64,000 bases of DNA from an uncultured Verrucomicrobiae bacterium (GTDB taxonomy: Bacteria > Verrucomicrobiota > Verrucomicrobiia > Limisphaerales > UBA1100), in NCBI GenBank assembly GCA_937775205.1, contig CALKBX010000008.1, forward strand, positions 124,001-188,000. Reading direction: 5' to 3'. The position numbers were made by a program, and so were the translations under genes. A model generated the notes under the pieces. That model was given only the letters and a program-made list of their open reading frames with translations. It ran no database searches and had not been told where the DNA came from. Positions 27,527-38,446 of the stretch are shown piece after piece. Each line of letters starts with the position of its first letter. Position 1 is the first letter of the stretch.

Positions 27527-30500
27527 ATGAACGCACTCTCTTTTCGCTCGTTCCGGTTTCTGATGGGTTTCGCTCTCTCAGGTTTTCTGTTGGCCGGCTC
27601 CACGGTACTCCAAGCTGCTCAGGCACGGGGTGGGTTGGTGGTGCAATTGGGCGCGGCGGATTCTGCCGAGATGGCTCGGCTGGTGGGCACGGGGCGGTTT
27701 GTGGTCAATGTTTTGGATGCGGATGGGACGAAGGTGGCAAAGGCGCGCGCCGCGTTGGTGAAGGCCGGAGTATATGGGCTGGTTTCGGCGGAGCGGTTGG
27801 ATGACGCGAAACATCTGCCGTACACGGAAAATTTGGTGAACGAGGTGGCGGTGCACGCGCTGGGGCAAACGCCGTTGGCGGAGGTGTTTCGGGTGTTGGT
27901 GCCGCGCGGGTTTGTGAGCGCTTCACCGCGGGCGGGCGTGACGGAGGCGCAGTTGAAGGCGGCTGGGTTTGAGGCGATTGCACGCGCGAAGAATGGTCGC
28001 CTCATCGCGCGCAAGCCTTGGCCGAAGAATATGGATTCGTGGACCCATTCGCGGCACGGGGCAAGCGGCAATGCGGTTTCGCTGGACACCGCGGTGGGAC
28101 CGCCCGAACGCGTGCGTTGGGTGGCGGCGGCGATGGAAGAGGTGGAGGGTTTGGTGAGCGATGAAGGCCGGAATTTTTATGGCGGCGTGCTGGCGCGCGA
28201 TAGTTTTAATGGGCTGCGTTTGTGGCATCGCGACTTGATGAAGGGCGAGGTGAATGCGCCGAAATTTACTTTGCCGAAGCTTTCGTATACCCGCGCGCGG
28301 CCGGTGGCTTCGGGCAAGTTTCTGTTTGCCATCGTCAAGGGCAAGCTCATCGCGCTGGAGGCGGCCACCGGCAAAGTCGCGCGTGAGTATCCCGGAATGG
28401 GCGAGCCGAATGAGGTGATTCATCATCGCGATATTATTATCGCGTCCGACGACAAACAGGTACGTGCGTTCAGCACGCACACGGCCAAGCAACTTTGGCA
28501 ACACGACGCGGGCGACCCGCGCAATCTCGCCGCGGCCGAGGACACGGTGAGCTTCATTCGCGGCCGCCTCAAGCGCGGCGAACCGGCCGAGGCGATGGCG
28601 GTGGATTTGAAAACCGGCAAGGTCAATTGGCAGGCGTCGCATTTTCCGTGGATGAAAAAAGTTTATCGCACCGTGATGCACGGCGAACAAGTGGCGTACG
28701 AAGTGTCGTCGCTGAGCGACCACGACGCTGGCAACGCGCTGCACGTGCTCGACACCAAAACCGGGCGCCTCGCGTGGGAGAAAACTTTCCCGCCCGGCAT
28801 GAATCACAGCCGCCAAGCGCGCGCGATGTTCACGGAAAAAGATTTATGGATTCTCCACGGCGGACGCGAAAACACCACCACCAAGGAGGGCACCACGCGC
28901 GCGCTCATCGAGGTCTCCGCGCTGGACCCCAAAACCGGCAAGGTGCTGCGCACGCTTCCGGCCGGGATGACGCATTGTTTTCCGCCGGTGGCCACGCCGC
29001 GTTATGTCTTCGCCGGCGTGCTCGATCTCACGGATATGAAAACCGGCGACATTGTTGCCAACCGCATCACCAAGGCCAACTGCTCGCGCGAGAACGGCTG
29101 GGTGCCGGCCAATGGATTAATTTACACTACGCCCAAGCATTGCACGTGCTGGCCGATGCTGCGCGGCTTCGTGGCCATGGCGCCGGCGCTGGAAAACAGT
29201 CCGTTGAAAACACCCATCGACCAAGTGAAGTTTCCGTTGCTGAAAGGCTCCGCGGCGGTGGATGCAAATGCGAAAAATCCCGCCGCCGCCGATTGGCCCA
29301 CCTATCGCGGCGACCGCTGGCGCAGTGGCGCCTCCACCGCGGCTGGCCCGGCGAAGTTGAATCGCAATGGAGCGTGAAGCTGCAGCCCGAGCCGTTGGCG
29401 GACGGGCCGATTGCTTTTGATTGGCGCGAGAATCCTTTCGTGAAAGGCCCCGTCAGCGCGCCGACCGTTGCCAACGGACGCGTGTTTGTGGCGCGGTCCG
29501 ACGCGCACGAGGTCATCGCGATGAATGCCGCCGACGGCAAGCGGCTTTGGAGTTTCACCGCGCGCGGTCGGGTGGATTTGCCGCCGACCATTCATCGCGG
29601 GCTTGCGCTCTTCGGTTGTCACGCGGGGTTTGTGTACGCCGTGCGCGCGGACACCGGCGAGCTGGCGTGGGAACTGCGCGCCGCGCCGGTCGACGAACGC
29701 ATCGTGGCGTACGGCCAAGTGGAAAGCCCGTGGCCCGTGCCTGGCGCGGTGCTTGTTCAAAAATAAAACCGCTTATTTTGTGGCTGGCCGCCAGCAGTTG
29801 GCTGATGGCGGCGTGTTGATTTTTGCGGTCGACCCGTTGACCGGCGAAACGGCAATGGGTGCATCGGCTCGATTCCATTCCGCAAAAGGACGACCCGACT
29901 GGCAAGAATCCGTTCAAGGGATTTTATGAAAACTCCGGCTTGGAGTTTGATCCCGTGGATATTTTGCACGAGGAAAACGGCGGCGTGGCGATGTCGCGCT
30001 GGATTTTTTCCGATGCGGGCAAGTTGCGTTCGGTGGACAAATGGAACGCCTTCGCGAAGCTCAACACCGGCGGCGGTGCGGTTTGGGTGCCACGCGGCTC
30101 GTGGACCTACGGCGCGCGCCACCAAGATCGCTATCGCGGCGAAGCTCCGCGTCGGCCATTGGTGGTGTTCCGCGATGGAAAAGTGTTCGGCCAAATCAAC
30201 GGCAGCACGGATATTTTCCGCCGCGATTTTGATGACGGAGTCGGTGGCGAAGTTTAACGGCAAATGGATTACCGGCTGGGCCGCCGGGTCGATGGCCCGT
30301 AAAGGCGGCAAACCCTTCCGCACCCTCCGCGTCGCCGAAGGCGCCAAATGGGTGGTCGACCCCTTCCTCTCGCCCGCCGAAAAGGCAAAGCCCGTCAAAC
30401 CCGGCACGCAGTTGTACAATGACATCCACGCCCTCGCCCTCGCCGGCAACCGCCTCTACGCTGTGCACAAGGACGGTCGGTTGAAAGTTTTCAACACCGC

Positions 30501-30621
30501 CGATGGCAAAGTGCTCGCGTCGCGCAAAGTGCCGCCGCCGATGTGGGACGGCCTCGCTATCGCGAGTGGCAGACTGTACCTTACCACCAAAGCGGGCGAG
30601 GTGTTGTGCCTTGGCGAATAA
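27527..30621 (+). pseudogene. PQQ-binding-like beta-propeller secreted protein with four frameshifts
   Basis: Continuous homologous-looking coding across frames 2-1-2-0-1 with junctions near 29356, 29758-29766, 29845-29858 and 30228-30250. Confidence 0.8.
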
Positions 30622-30647
30622 ACAAAAAGGACTAGCGTCAAAACACT

Positions 30648-32051
30648 ATGAGTGAATTTGAACTGAATCGTCGACAGGCCCTAATTGCGGGAGGATTAGG
30701 CGTTGCCAGTATGGGCATGCCGGGTTCGGTGTTGGGCAGCGATAAGCTCGACAAGTCGGGCAACGCGGTGTCGGCGGAGAAGTCGTGTATTTTTGTGCTG
30801 CTGTGCGGCGGGCCGAGCCACGTGGATACTTGGGATATGAAACCCAACGCGCCGGAGGCGTATCGCGGGCCGTACAAGCCGATCTCCACCAAGGTGCCGG
30901 GTATGCGTATCAACGAGATGCACACGCGGCTGGCGAAGCTCACCGACCAGTTTACGCTCATCAACTCGATGACGCATCCGGGGGCAATCAGTAATCATTT
31001 CGATGCGATGCATAATCTGCTGAGCGGCCAGTCGGCGAAGCGCGTGCAGCAAGGCGTGCCGGATGATCAGCCGTACTTGGGGTCGTTCGTGGCGAAGCAC
31101 AAGCCGAGCACGCGCAATATTGTTTCCAACGCGTGGCTCATCAAGTGCGTGGGGCCGCCGGTTTTTTGTGCGCCGAATCTTGCGCTCGGCGGTTACCTCG
31201 GTTCGGCGTATGCGCCGGTGTTTGTGGGTTCGGAAAATAATCATCCGGCGATGCCGAATTTTGCAGCGCCGAAAATTTATGACCTCGCTGATGCGGGGCG
31301 TCTTGCTCAACGCCGCAAATTACTCAGCAGCATCGAGAGCAACGTGCTGGACAAAGACGCCAAAGGCCGTGACTGGAGCGATTTGCGTGAGAAAGCGTAT
31401 GACGCGATGACACGGCCGGAAGGGCGCGAGGCATTCGATTTGAAACGCGAGCCGGTGAAAATGCGCGAGCGTTACGGAATGCATCCGCTCGGCCAAAATC
31501 TTTTGCTGGCCCGCCGCATGGTGGAGGCGGGCGTGCGGTTTGTGACCGTCAACGGCTGGGCAGGCCAATCGACCGTTGGTAAAAAGGGTCCGCCCAGCAG
31601 CAGTTGGGATATGCACGGCGGCAACATGGGCATGGGCGACGCCTTCGGGAATGGTTCCTACGGAATGGACTTCTGTCTGCCGCGCTTGGACCAAGCATTA
31701 GCCGGACTTTTCACCGATCTCAAAGAACGCGGGATGATGGAAAACACGTTGGTGGTGGTGACCGGAGAATTTGGTCGCACGCCAAAAGTGCTCACCCAAG
31801 GACCTCCCGGCCGACAGCATTGGCCGAGATGTTTTTCCTCCATCATCGCCGGCTGCGGCATTGCCGGTGGCAACGTGTACGGCAAATCCGACAAGATCGG
31901 TTCGACCGTCACCAGCAATCCCGTGCGCCCCGAGGAACTTGCCGCCACCATTTACCACGCGCTGGACATCCCTCTCAACGAGCCCCAAAACAACACCGGC
32001 ATCGCCCGCCCAATCACCCCCGGCAAACCGGTGCTAGGATTGTTTGGTTAA
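30648..32051 (+). CDS. DUF1501 (sulfatase-like) protein
   Basis: NRRQALIAGGLGVASMG; FVLLCGGPSHVDTWDMKPNAPEAYRGPYKPI; VTGEFGRTPKV; GPPGRQHWPRCFSSIIAGCGIAGG. Confidence 0.95.
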   Translation: MSEFELNRRQALIAGGLGVASMGMPGSVLGSDKLDKSGNAVSAEKSCIFVLLCGGPSHVDTWDMKPNAPEAYRGPYKPISTKVPGMRINEMHTRLAKLTDQFTLINSMTHPGAISNHFDAMHNLLSGQSAKRVQQGVPDDQPYLGSFVAKHKPSTRNIVSNAWLIKCVGPPVFCAPNLALGGYLGSAYAPVFVGSENNHPAMPNFAAPKIYDLADAGRLAQRRKLLSSIESNVLDKDAKGRDWSDLREKAYDAMTRPEGREAFDLKREPVKMRERYGMHPLGQNLLLARRMVEAGVRFVTVNGWAGQSTVGKKGPPSSSWDMHGGNMGMGDAFGNGSYGMDFCLPRLDQALAGLFTDLKERGMMENTLVVVTGEFGRTPKVLTQGPPGRQHWPRCFSSIIAGCGIAGGNVYGKSDKIGSTVTSNPVRPEELAATIYHALDIPLNEPQNNTGIARPITPGKPVLGLFG

Positions 32052-32174
32052 TTTTCGCCTTCGGGTTTCTGCTCGTGTTTTTGAAGTAGTGAATGAAACA
32101 GATAAAGGGGTTTGTTCGTTGGCCGATTTTTGGGGGAGGAGAAAGGCGGGTTGGCATCGCTCACCGCTGGATTT

Positions 32175-34220
32175 TTATTCGCCGTTCTTGGCGGGGGGCA
32201 ATGGAATGGGTTTCGGTGGTTCCAGACAATAGTGGGCCCATCGCAGGATTTGTTCGGGAGATGCAGGGCCATCAGGGGTGGTGTATTCTTGGACGAAAAT
32301 GATTTCGAAGGTTTGCAAATGCTTGTCGGGGGGGCGGGTACGATTCCATTCGCGGCACATGAATTGGCCGTAGCGAAGGAGATATTCTTCGCGGCCGTTG
32401 CTTAAAATGTTTTCCATAAATTTGCGCCAGCGAAATCTGGGATACTGCGACGAGGGGAGGATGGGTTTTTCAAAATTGGGGATGGCATTGTTTTTTGAAA
32501 ATACATCCACCCGGCTGCCATCGGCCAGCTTGGCGGGCATCACCAGCCAACGGTCATTTTTTGGGGGTTCATCGAACATGCTCCATTGTTGGCCGACATG
32601 TGATAAATTCCCAATCCAAACCAGATTTTTGGGCATGAAGGTGTGATTGCTGTTGAGGTCAATGACCCAGTTCGCGAGTTTGTGGTGTTCTTTTTGGTGC
32701 AGCACGGCACCCAATCGCGGAATGAACTTAAAGCGATTGTTCATTGCGTTTAAGTTCCATAGAGAAATATAAATTATAAAAAGAAGCGCAATCACCGATG
32801 CGCCGGCTTTCGGATAAAGGGCCGGTGAACGCCAACGCAGCCAAGCGGTGAGCCGGCCCATCCATTCGCGGTGGTCGGCCACCCATTGGTATGTGCGGGT
32901 TCCCATTTTATGCCGAAGCCCGGCACTGGCTTGCTCGGAGAGCAGGGCCAAAATAAGCAGTGACCCACCGAGCAACAGGCCCGCCAGCAGGGCAGTGCAG
33001 GCAAGGAAATCCGGCAAATCCGATCCGGCTAATGAGGGTAGAATAATCAGGCACATCACCACAGCGGAAGCGCGCGCCATAAATCGCAGTGCCTTGGGCC
33101 AGCGCGAATTCTGGAAGAGTGCCCGTGCCGCATCGAACTGGAGATGTTCCTGCCCGTCCCCATCGATCACTACCCATGAGTTGTGTTTTTCCATGAGCGC
33201 ACAGGCATTGGCATCGGATTGGGCAGGCTTCAGGATTGCCTTGGGAAGCGCGAGAAATGAGCGCAGCAGAAAAACTGATTTTTTGCAAAACGAACAATCG
33301 GCATCGTAGTAAATGAAAATGCCACTTTTTTTGTCAGGCTGAAACCAATTAATTGTTTTCTCCCAGAACCAAGTGGGAAAAAATGCCAGCAGCGCGGTGA
33401 ATACCACGAAGGGGAAAACGCCCACTTCCAACACCAGCGAAAAACCAACGTGCAGTCCCACGATGAGGCTGATGGCCAGCAACCGCCAATGACTGCGCAA
33501 GTGCGTGCCAATGAGCAGGGCGCCCACGCAAAATTCAGCGAAGAGGGTCGCATAGGATAGGAAGGAGAGGGTGCCCATGGAAAAAGTTTCGCGCACCCAG
33601 TGTCCGGTTTGGGTGGCCATATAATCCAAATGCAGCGCGTAATAAATTCCCGCGCCGTCCTCCAACCAAACGGGTTGCCCCATTTTGTAAAAGGCCGAAG
33701 TCCAGTAAATCAAAAGAATTTGAATGCCCAACGCGATGCTCCCCATTGAACGATGCTGGTTGTTCTCCGGCAGCGTTGGCTCGGCCAGCGCGTGATCCAC
33801 CGACCAGCGCGCGCCGAGGGGAAGAAACATTCCCCAAAACAAAAGCATGCGCAGCAGGTCGTCCCCGCCTTGGAGAATTAGAAAATTACGGTCGTGCAGC
33901 GAGACGATGAAAACCCACGACACCACCGTGGCCAGACGCGTGCGGTGGCCGATGAGCAACATCAGGGCGAAGCCGCCGGCGATGAGAAAGAGGGTTACCT
34001 GAAATGCCAGCGAACCGCTCATGGCATGCAGCGAGAGGCAATGATCTGAGTTTTGCATCAGCACCCAGCGGGGTAGCACGCCGAAATCCGTGTAAAATGC
34101 GCGGAGGTCAAACGAGCGATGGATGAGGTCGCCCAGAATGAGCAGCGCCAAGCCCACGCGAAACAACGCCAAGGAACGCAGGTCAAAGGAGAAAAGATTC
34201 TGGCGAAACGATTTGCTCAT
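32175..34220 (-). CDS. HTTM (VKGC-like) membrane protein fused to a DCC/DUF393 thiol-disulfide domain
   Basis: N-term LALFRVGLALLILGDLIHR; HTTM-type TM segments; internal GIFIYYDADCSFCKKSVFLLRSFL. Confidence 0.85.
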   Translation of the reverse strand: MSKSFRQNLFSFDLRSLALFRVGLALLILGDLIHRSFDLRAFYTDFGVLPRWVLMQNSDHCLSLHAMSGSLAFQVTLFLIAGGFALMLLIGHRTRLATVVSWVFIVSLHDRNFLILQGGDDLLRMLLFWGMFLPLGARWSVDHALAEPTLPENNQHRSMGSIALGIQILLIYWTSAFYKMGQPVWLEDGAGIYYALHLDYMATQTGHWVRETFSMGTLSFLSYATLFAEFCVGALLIGTHLRSHWRLLAISLIVGLHVGFSLVLEVGVFPFVVFTALLAFFPTWFWEKTINWFQPDKKSGIFIYYDADCSFCKKSVFLLRSFLALPKAILKPAQSDANACALMEKHNSWVVIDGDGQEHLQFDAARALFQNSRWPKALRFMARASAVVMCLIILPSLAGSDLPDFLACTALLAGLLLGGSLLILALLSEQASAGLRHKMGTRTYQWVADHREWMGRLTAWLRWRSPALYPKAGASVIALLFIIYISLWNLNAMNNRFKFIPRLGAVLHQKEHHKLANWVIDLNSNHTFMPKNLVWIGNLSHVGQQWSMFDEPPKNDRWLVMPAKLADGSRVDVFSKNNAIPNFEKPILPSSQYPRFRWRKFMENILSNGREEYLLRYGQFMCREWNRTRPPDKHLQTFEIIFVQEYTTPDGPASPEQILRWAHYCLEPPKPIPLPPAKNGE

Positions 34221-34380
34221 CGATGGGTGGGATCGCAAATAGCAACCCCAACAGGCGATTCCATAGCAAAAATAGACCGGCCTGGCAATTGGCAAACCCC
34301 GTACAAAAGAGCGCCGCGAGGGCGGGCGGCAATGCCTTTGCGCGCTTTACGCCGGTGGTGAATGGCGGTAGAACTTCGGC

Positions 34381-35004
34381 ATGCAGCGAATTTTATTGAT
34401 CGGGTTGATCGGAATTGGGGTTGGAGCATACGCCGCGTTGCCGCCGCGTTTGCAGAAATTTGAAATGAAAAAACCCACGCCGGAATGGGCGGGGGAACGC
34501 ATCAACCTGCCGCCGCGATTTGCGCCCAAGCTGAGGTTGGTGGGGATTGAGGAAATCCTGTTCGCGCCGGGGATGTTCAAGGCGGCCCGGGAGAATTTTT
34601 TTACGTACGTATTTCTCTTCGCGCTGGAACGGAAGCCGGTGTTGACGGCAGAAGTGTTGCGGCGGGAGCTACTCATTTATTACACCGGCCTCTCAAAATC
34701 GCGCATGAATGACCCGAAGCTGGACGTTAGCAATTTCAGCGTGAAGCTGGAGCCGTTAAAGGAAAACAACGTGACGCCCAAGGGCGCGCTCAATATAAAA
34801 TCATACCGAGCGGAGGTGGTTTGGATTGAACCCTTTGACACCAAGAAAATACAGACGCTGTATTTTGAACTGCAGACGTGGCAGTACAAAGGTTCGGCGA
34901 ATCAATATCTGTTCGTGTGCGCCTCGCCGCAGAAACGCACGGCGCCCATTTGGAAAACCATGCGCGGCATTCGCGCGACGGTGGCCCTGAAGCCGGCCAA
35001 ATAA
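34381..35004 (+). CDS. Secreted/membrane-anchored hypothetical protein
   Basis: 207 aa ORF with N-terminal hydrophobic segment. Confidence 0.7.
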   Translation: MQRILLIGLIGIGVGAYAALPPRLQKFEMKKPTPEWAGERINLPPRFAPKLRLVGIEEILFAPGMFKAARENFFTYVFLFALERKPVLTAEVLRRELLIYYTGLSKSRMNDPKLDVSNFSVKLEPLKENNVTPKGALNIKSYRAEVVWIEPFDTKKIQTLYFELQTWQYKGSANQYLFVCASPQKRTAPIWKTMRGIRATVALKPAK

Positions 35005-35010
35005 TTGGCG

Positions 35011-35274
35011 TCACGAATTGGTGTCGGGTAACATTGGCGGAGAGTCAGTCTTGGGTTTTTTGAACGCCTGCATCGCCATGCCGATGGCCAGCAGCAGGAT
35101 AGCTAAGCCGGCGCCGGCGTCGTTCATTATCCAGGTCAGTTCAGACAGTGATTGATGCCAGTTCTCTTCCCAACGACTTTCGAGTGAATCGATGTTGATG
35201 AGCGACCAATTGATGGCAAAGCCCACAAGGCTGAGGAGGGCGAGGAGGGCGGCGGAGATGGACAGGAATTTCAT
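35011..35274 (-). CDS. Small two-TM hypothetical membrane protein
   Basis: MKFLSISAALLALLSLVGFAINW...AGLAILLLAIGMAMQAFKKPK. Confidence 0.65.
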   Translation of the reverse strand: MKFLSISAALLALLSLVGFAINWSLINIDSLESRWEENWHQSLSELTWIMNDAGAGLAILLLAIGMAMQAFKKPKTDSPPMLPDTNS

Positions 35275-35350
35275 TGGCCGATTGTGCGACACCTGATTCC
35301 CGGAGGACAATTACAAATTTCAATTCATTTGGCCGGGCCAAACATGGGGA

Positions 35351-35379
35351 TTGCGCTGGCGGTTCAGGGAAAGTAATCT
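35351..35379 (+). promoter_or_regulatory. Putative promoter, leaderless geometry (TTGCGC-N17-TAATCT-N5-ATG)
   Basis: ATG 35385. Confidence 0.6.
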
Positions 35380-35384
35380 CAGGC

Positions 35385-36110
35385 ATGAATCCACTGCGAT
35401 TGATTATCCTGTTAGCCTTCCTCCTGAGTGGCGGGCTTGCCTTGGCCGCCGAGGAATTTAAGACGGCTAAGGGCAAGCTCATCATCACGCCCATCAATCA
35501 CGCCACGCTGGTCATCGAGTGGAACGGCAAAACCATTTATGTAGATCCCGTGGGGCAGGCGGCGTGGTACAAAGCCTTTCCCAAACCTGACTTAGTGCTG
35601 CTCACGCACATTCATGGCGATCATTATCGCGCGGCCATCCTCCAGGCGGTGGTGGGGCCAAAGACTCAACTGGTCGCGTCGCCGACCTTGGCCAGTGTTT
35701 TGGAAAAAGAATTGAAGGCCAAAACAATCACCGTGGCCAATGGCGCAAGCACGGACAAGGTGGGCTTCAAGCTAGAGGCGGTGGCCAGCTATAACACCAC
35801 GCCGCCGCGCAAGCGGTTTCATCCTAAGGGGCAGGGCAATGGCTACGTACTGAACCTTGGCGGTAAACGGATATATTTGAGCGGCGACACGGAGGGGACA
35901 CCGGAGATGCTTGCGTTGAAGGATATTGACGTCGCGTTTTTGTGCATGAACCTGCCGTACACGATGGACGTGGCGGCGGCGGCCAAAGCGGTGCGGGCGT
36001 TCAAGCCGAAGGTGGTGTACCCTTACCACTCGCGCGGGCAGGACACGGTCAAATTCAAGGCGCTGGTGGGCGATGCGGCCGAGGTACGGCTGCGTGATTG
36101 GTATAAATAA
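35385..36110 (+). CDS. Metallo-beta-lactamase-fold hydrolase (UlaG-like), secreted
   Basis: INHATLVIEWNGKTIYVDPVG; LVLLTHIHGDHY; YLSGDTEGTPEM; VVYPYHSRG. Confidence 0.9.
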   Translation: MNPLRLIILLAFLLSGGLALAAEEFKTAKGKLIITPINHATLVIEWNGKTIYVDPVGQAAWYKAFPKPDLVLLTHIHGDHYRAAILQAVVGPKTQLVASPTLASVLEKELKAKTITVANGASTDKVGFKLEAVASYNTTPPRKRFHPKGQGNGYVLNLGGKRIYLSGDTEGTPEMLALKDIDVAFLCMNLPYTMDVAAAAKAVRAFKPKVVYPYHSRGQDTVKFKALVGDAAEVRLRDWYK

Positions 36111-36172
36111 CCGGAACTTATTTATTAGGTTACTGAAAATTCGGTTTGCGTGCTCATCACTTGAAAGACGTC

Positions 36173-36862
36173 ATGACCGAAAATGGATCTACTGAATCAC
36201 CCCCCGCGCCTTCGCCGTTTTATTATGGGGTGCCGCTGTTGATTGTGTTGGCGGTGGGGGCGGTGTTTTTTTTGGGGGAGAAAACGGGCAATGAGGACAA
36301 GGTCGTGCCTTCGCGGAAGGTGGTGGTGGGAAAGGATTATTATGTGCTGGTGACGTTGATGGAATTTCATCCCGCCAAGCGGGGCGGCGCGAGCTGGGAC
36401 GGGGGGAGTTCCGCGCCGGATTTGTATTATCAACTAAGCTGGCACGGCAAGACGATTTATCACACGAAAAATGATGTGGTGAAAAATGTGCTCATCGCCA
36501 AGTGGTTTGGGCTGGGCGCGAATGTGAGTGTGATGGATTTGCGCAAGGTCCTCTCCAACGAGGGGCAACGGCTCTCGCCGCGCAACCTCATCAAGGCGGC
36601 GTCGATTTTCGTGGAGCCAAACGGCGAGCTGGTGATTCGCGCGTATGACGACGACCCGTTGCGGGATGACTTCGCCGGCGGTTGCGCCATTCCGCTGGCC
36701 GATCTCGAGCCGGGCGACAACGCGTACTTCATCGATGCCGAAGGCAAACCCACCCGCGACCGCGACCGCATGGCGGCCGATCGCGGCGGGCTGAAGCGTT
36801 TTGTGCTGCGCGTGGTGGACAGCGCGCAGCCGGTGGAGAAACTCGTGGAGGCGTTGCGCTAA
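36173..36862 (+). CDS. Membrane-anchored hypothetical protein
   Basis: Single N-terminal TM (YYGVPLLIVLAVGAVFFLG), soluble C-terminal region. Confidence 0.65.
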   Translation: MTENGSTESPPAPSPFYYGVPLLIVLAVGAVFFLGEKTGNEDKVVPSRKVVVGKDYYVLVTLMEFHPAKRGGASWDGGSSAPDLYYQLSWHGKTIYHTKNDVVKNVLIAKWFGLGANVSVMDLRKVLSNEGQRLSPRNLIKAASIFVEPNGELVIRAYDDDPLRDDFAGGCAIPLADLEPGDNAYFIDAEGKPTRDRDRMAADRGGLKRFVLRVVDSAQPVEKLVEALR

Positions 36863-36868
36863 CCGGCC

Positions 36869-37396
36869 ATGAATCCGCGGCAACTTCAAGTGTGCCTCGC
36901 GGCGGCGGCGGGTCTGTTGGGCCTTGGGCTCTTCGCGCCGTGTATGACGCTGCATCCGGCCTTTGGCGACATCACCCCGCTGGTGCGCCTGCTCAAGCCC
37001 GACCTCACTGCGCCCACCACTTATTCCATCCTTGAAGGCATCCGCTCAATGTTTGATGAGGGCAGCATTTTCATTGGCGTGGTGGTGCTGCTCTTTTCCG
37101 TTGTGTTTCCGGTCTGGAAATTGGGCGTTTATTTTATGGCCGCCGCCCGCCGCGCGCGCGGACTGGATACCGGCGCTTCCGTTCGCTGGGTAAACCACCT
37201 CGGCAAATGGTCCATGCTCGATGTGTTTGTGCTCGCGGTATTGGTCGTCGCCATCAAGGGATTGCCCGGCGGCTCGCGCGTGGCCATCGAGTGGGGCGCG
37301 GCGGCCTTCTGCGCGTCGGTGCTGCTGAGCATTTACATTTCGCTGCACATAGGTGGCCCGCGCAATTCCGTTGCGTCCGGGGCTGCGGAAGACTAG
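36869..37396 (+). CDS. Paraquat-inducible protein A (PqiA)-like membrane protein
   Basis: FAPCMTL...VFPVWKLGVYF...WVNHLGKWSMLDVFVLAVLVVAIKG. Confidence 0.88.
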   Translation: MNPRQLQVCLAAAAGLLGLGLFAPCMTLHPAFGDITPLVRLLKPDLTAPTTYSILEGIRSMFDEGSIFIGVVVLLFSVVFPVWKLGVYFMAAARRARGLDTGASVRWVNHLGKWSMLDVFVLAVLVVAIKGLPGGSRVAIEWGAAAFCASVLLSIYISLHIGGPRNSVASGAAED

Positions 37397-37455
37397 CCTT
37401 CGGGATGCCCCGGCCTTGGCGGCGGGTTGAGTGAATATATTTAGAAATTTTTCTG

Positions 37456-38112
37456 ATGCGAATTCTGGACAATCTTATTTTCCGTGCCGAGGAATTAGGT
37501 GAGGTTAAAATCCAATATCGGCTGGGGGTCATTTACCAAACGGGCGACCGCGTGGAACAGGATTTGGAGCAAGCGCGGCACTGGTTCGAGCGCGCGGCCG
37601 GGAATGGGCACGAGGAAGCCGCCCGGATTTTGGCGACGATGGGCGGCAAAGCCGTTAAACCGAAAGCTCTAAAAGCGCAAAAGCGCGGTGACTCGAAAGT
37701 AAAATCCTCGGCCAAAGAAAAATCTACGGCCAATGATCTGCCGCCGGTGATCCCACGCAAACCTCGCCAGCAATCCTTGGATCTTGAATCAGGGTTGGAG
37801 GGATCAATGGATTGCCCGCACGGGCACGGCCCATTGCAGGAATGGAAGGGCAATTTGCGTTGCTGGATTTGCGGTTGGTCCGATGAACAACCCGCGTCGT
37901 CGCATCCAATCGCAGCCCAGCCTGAACCCGCCCCCGGGTCAATGGGTCAAAATCTTGGATTCAAGATCGCAAGATGGCTCGGGAACAAACCCCGCACGGA
38001 GCCGCCTACTGAGAAACCCGAAGAGGGAAAAGATGCAAAAAAGGGAGGAATGGGTTTTGATGTCGTTTGGGTGATTGGGGGAGTTGTGTATCTGCTTACC
38101 CGAAGTTGTTAG
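37456..38112 (+). CDS. SEL1-repeat protein with internal zinc-ribbon-like Cys/His motif and C-terminal TM
   Basis: VKIQYRLGVIYQTGDRVEQDLEQARHWFERAAGNGHEEAARILATM; CPHGHGPLQEWKGNLRCWICGW. Confidence 0.75.
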   Translation: MRILDNLIFRAEELGEVKIQYRLGVIYQTGDRVEQDLEQARHWFERAAGNGHEEAARILATMGGKAVKPKALKAQKRGDSKVKSSAKEKSTANDLPPVIPRKPRQQSLDLESGLEGSMDCPHGHGPLQEWKGNLRCWICGWSDEQPASSHPIAAQPEPAPGSMGQNLGFKIARWLGNKPRTEPPTEKPEEGKDAKKGGMGFDVVWVIGGVVYLLTRSC

Positions 38113-38138
38113 TGAAAAACTACCCGCCGCCGAAAGCT

Positions 38139-38420
38139 ATGAATGAATCAAATGCCAAACCTGAGGAAACGGAGTTCCAGTTGGGAGCGGAATCCGAATC
38201 AAAATCCGCGCCCACGCGCTGAAGCCGGGCATTGCTGGGATTCCGAATTGCATTGGCCGGGTTGATGCTGGCTGTGGTGGCGGGTTATTTTAAGGATCAA
38301 CAGGCGCGGCAAGCTTGCGGGGTGCGTGTGGATGACTTTCATCCCCTCGCCGCTGTCCGACTCAATCGCCAGCACATGGTTTTTCAAATCCTTCGCGCCT
38401 CCATTAAAGGCAGTCGGTAA
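38139..38420 (+). pseudogene. Small one-TM protein with an in-frame TGA
   Basis: MNESNAKPEETEFQLGAESESKSAPTR-TGA(38220)-SRALLGFRIALAGLMLAVVAGYFKDQQ..., same frame either side. Confidence 0.45.
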
Positions 38421-38446
38421 GCAAACGAGAAACAGGATGCGTAGGG

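Noticed and set aside
29340-30260. Programmed ribosomal frameshifting in the PQQ gene
   Set aside because: Four shifts in different directions and no consistent slippery heptamer; error or decay is more likely.
38220-38222. Selenocysteine at in-frame TGA
   Set aside because: No SECIS-like hairpin seen downstream and no known selenoprotein context.
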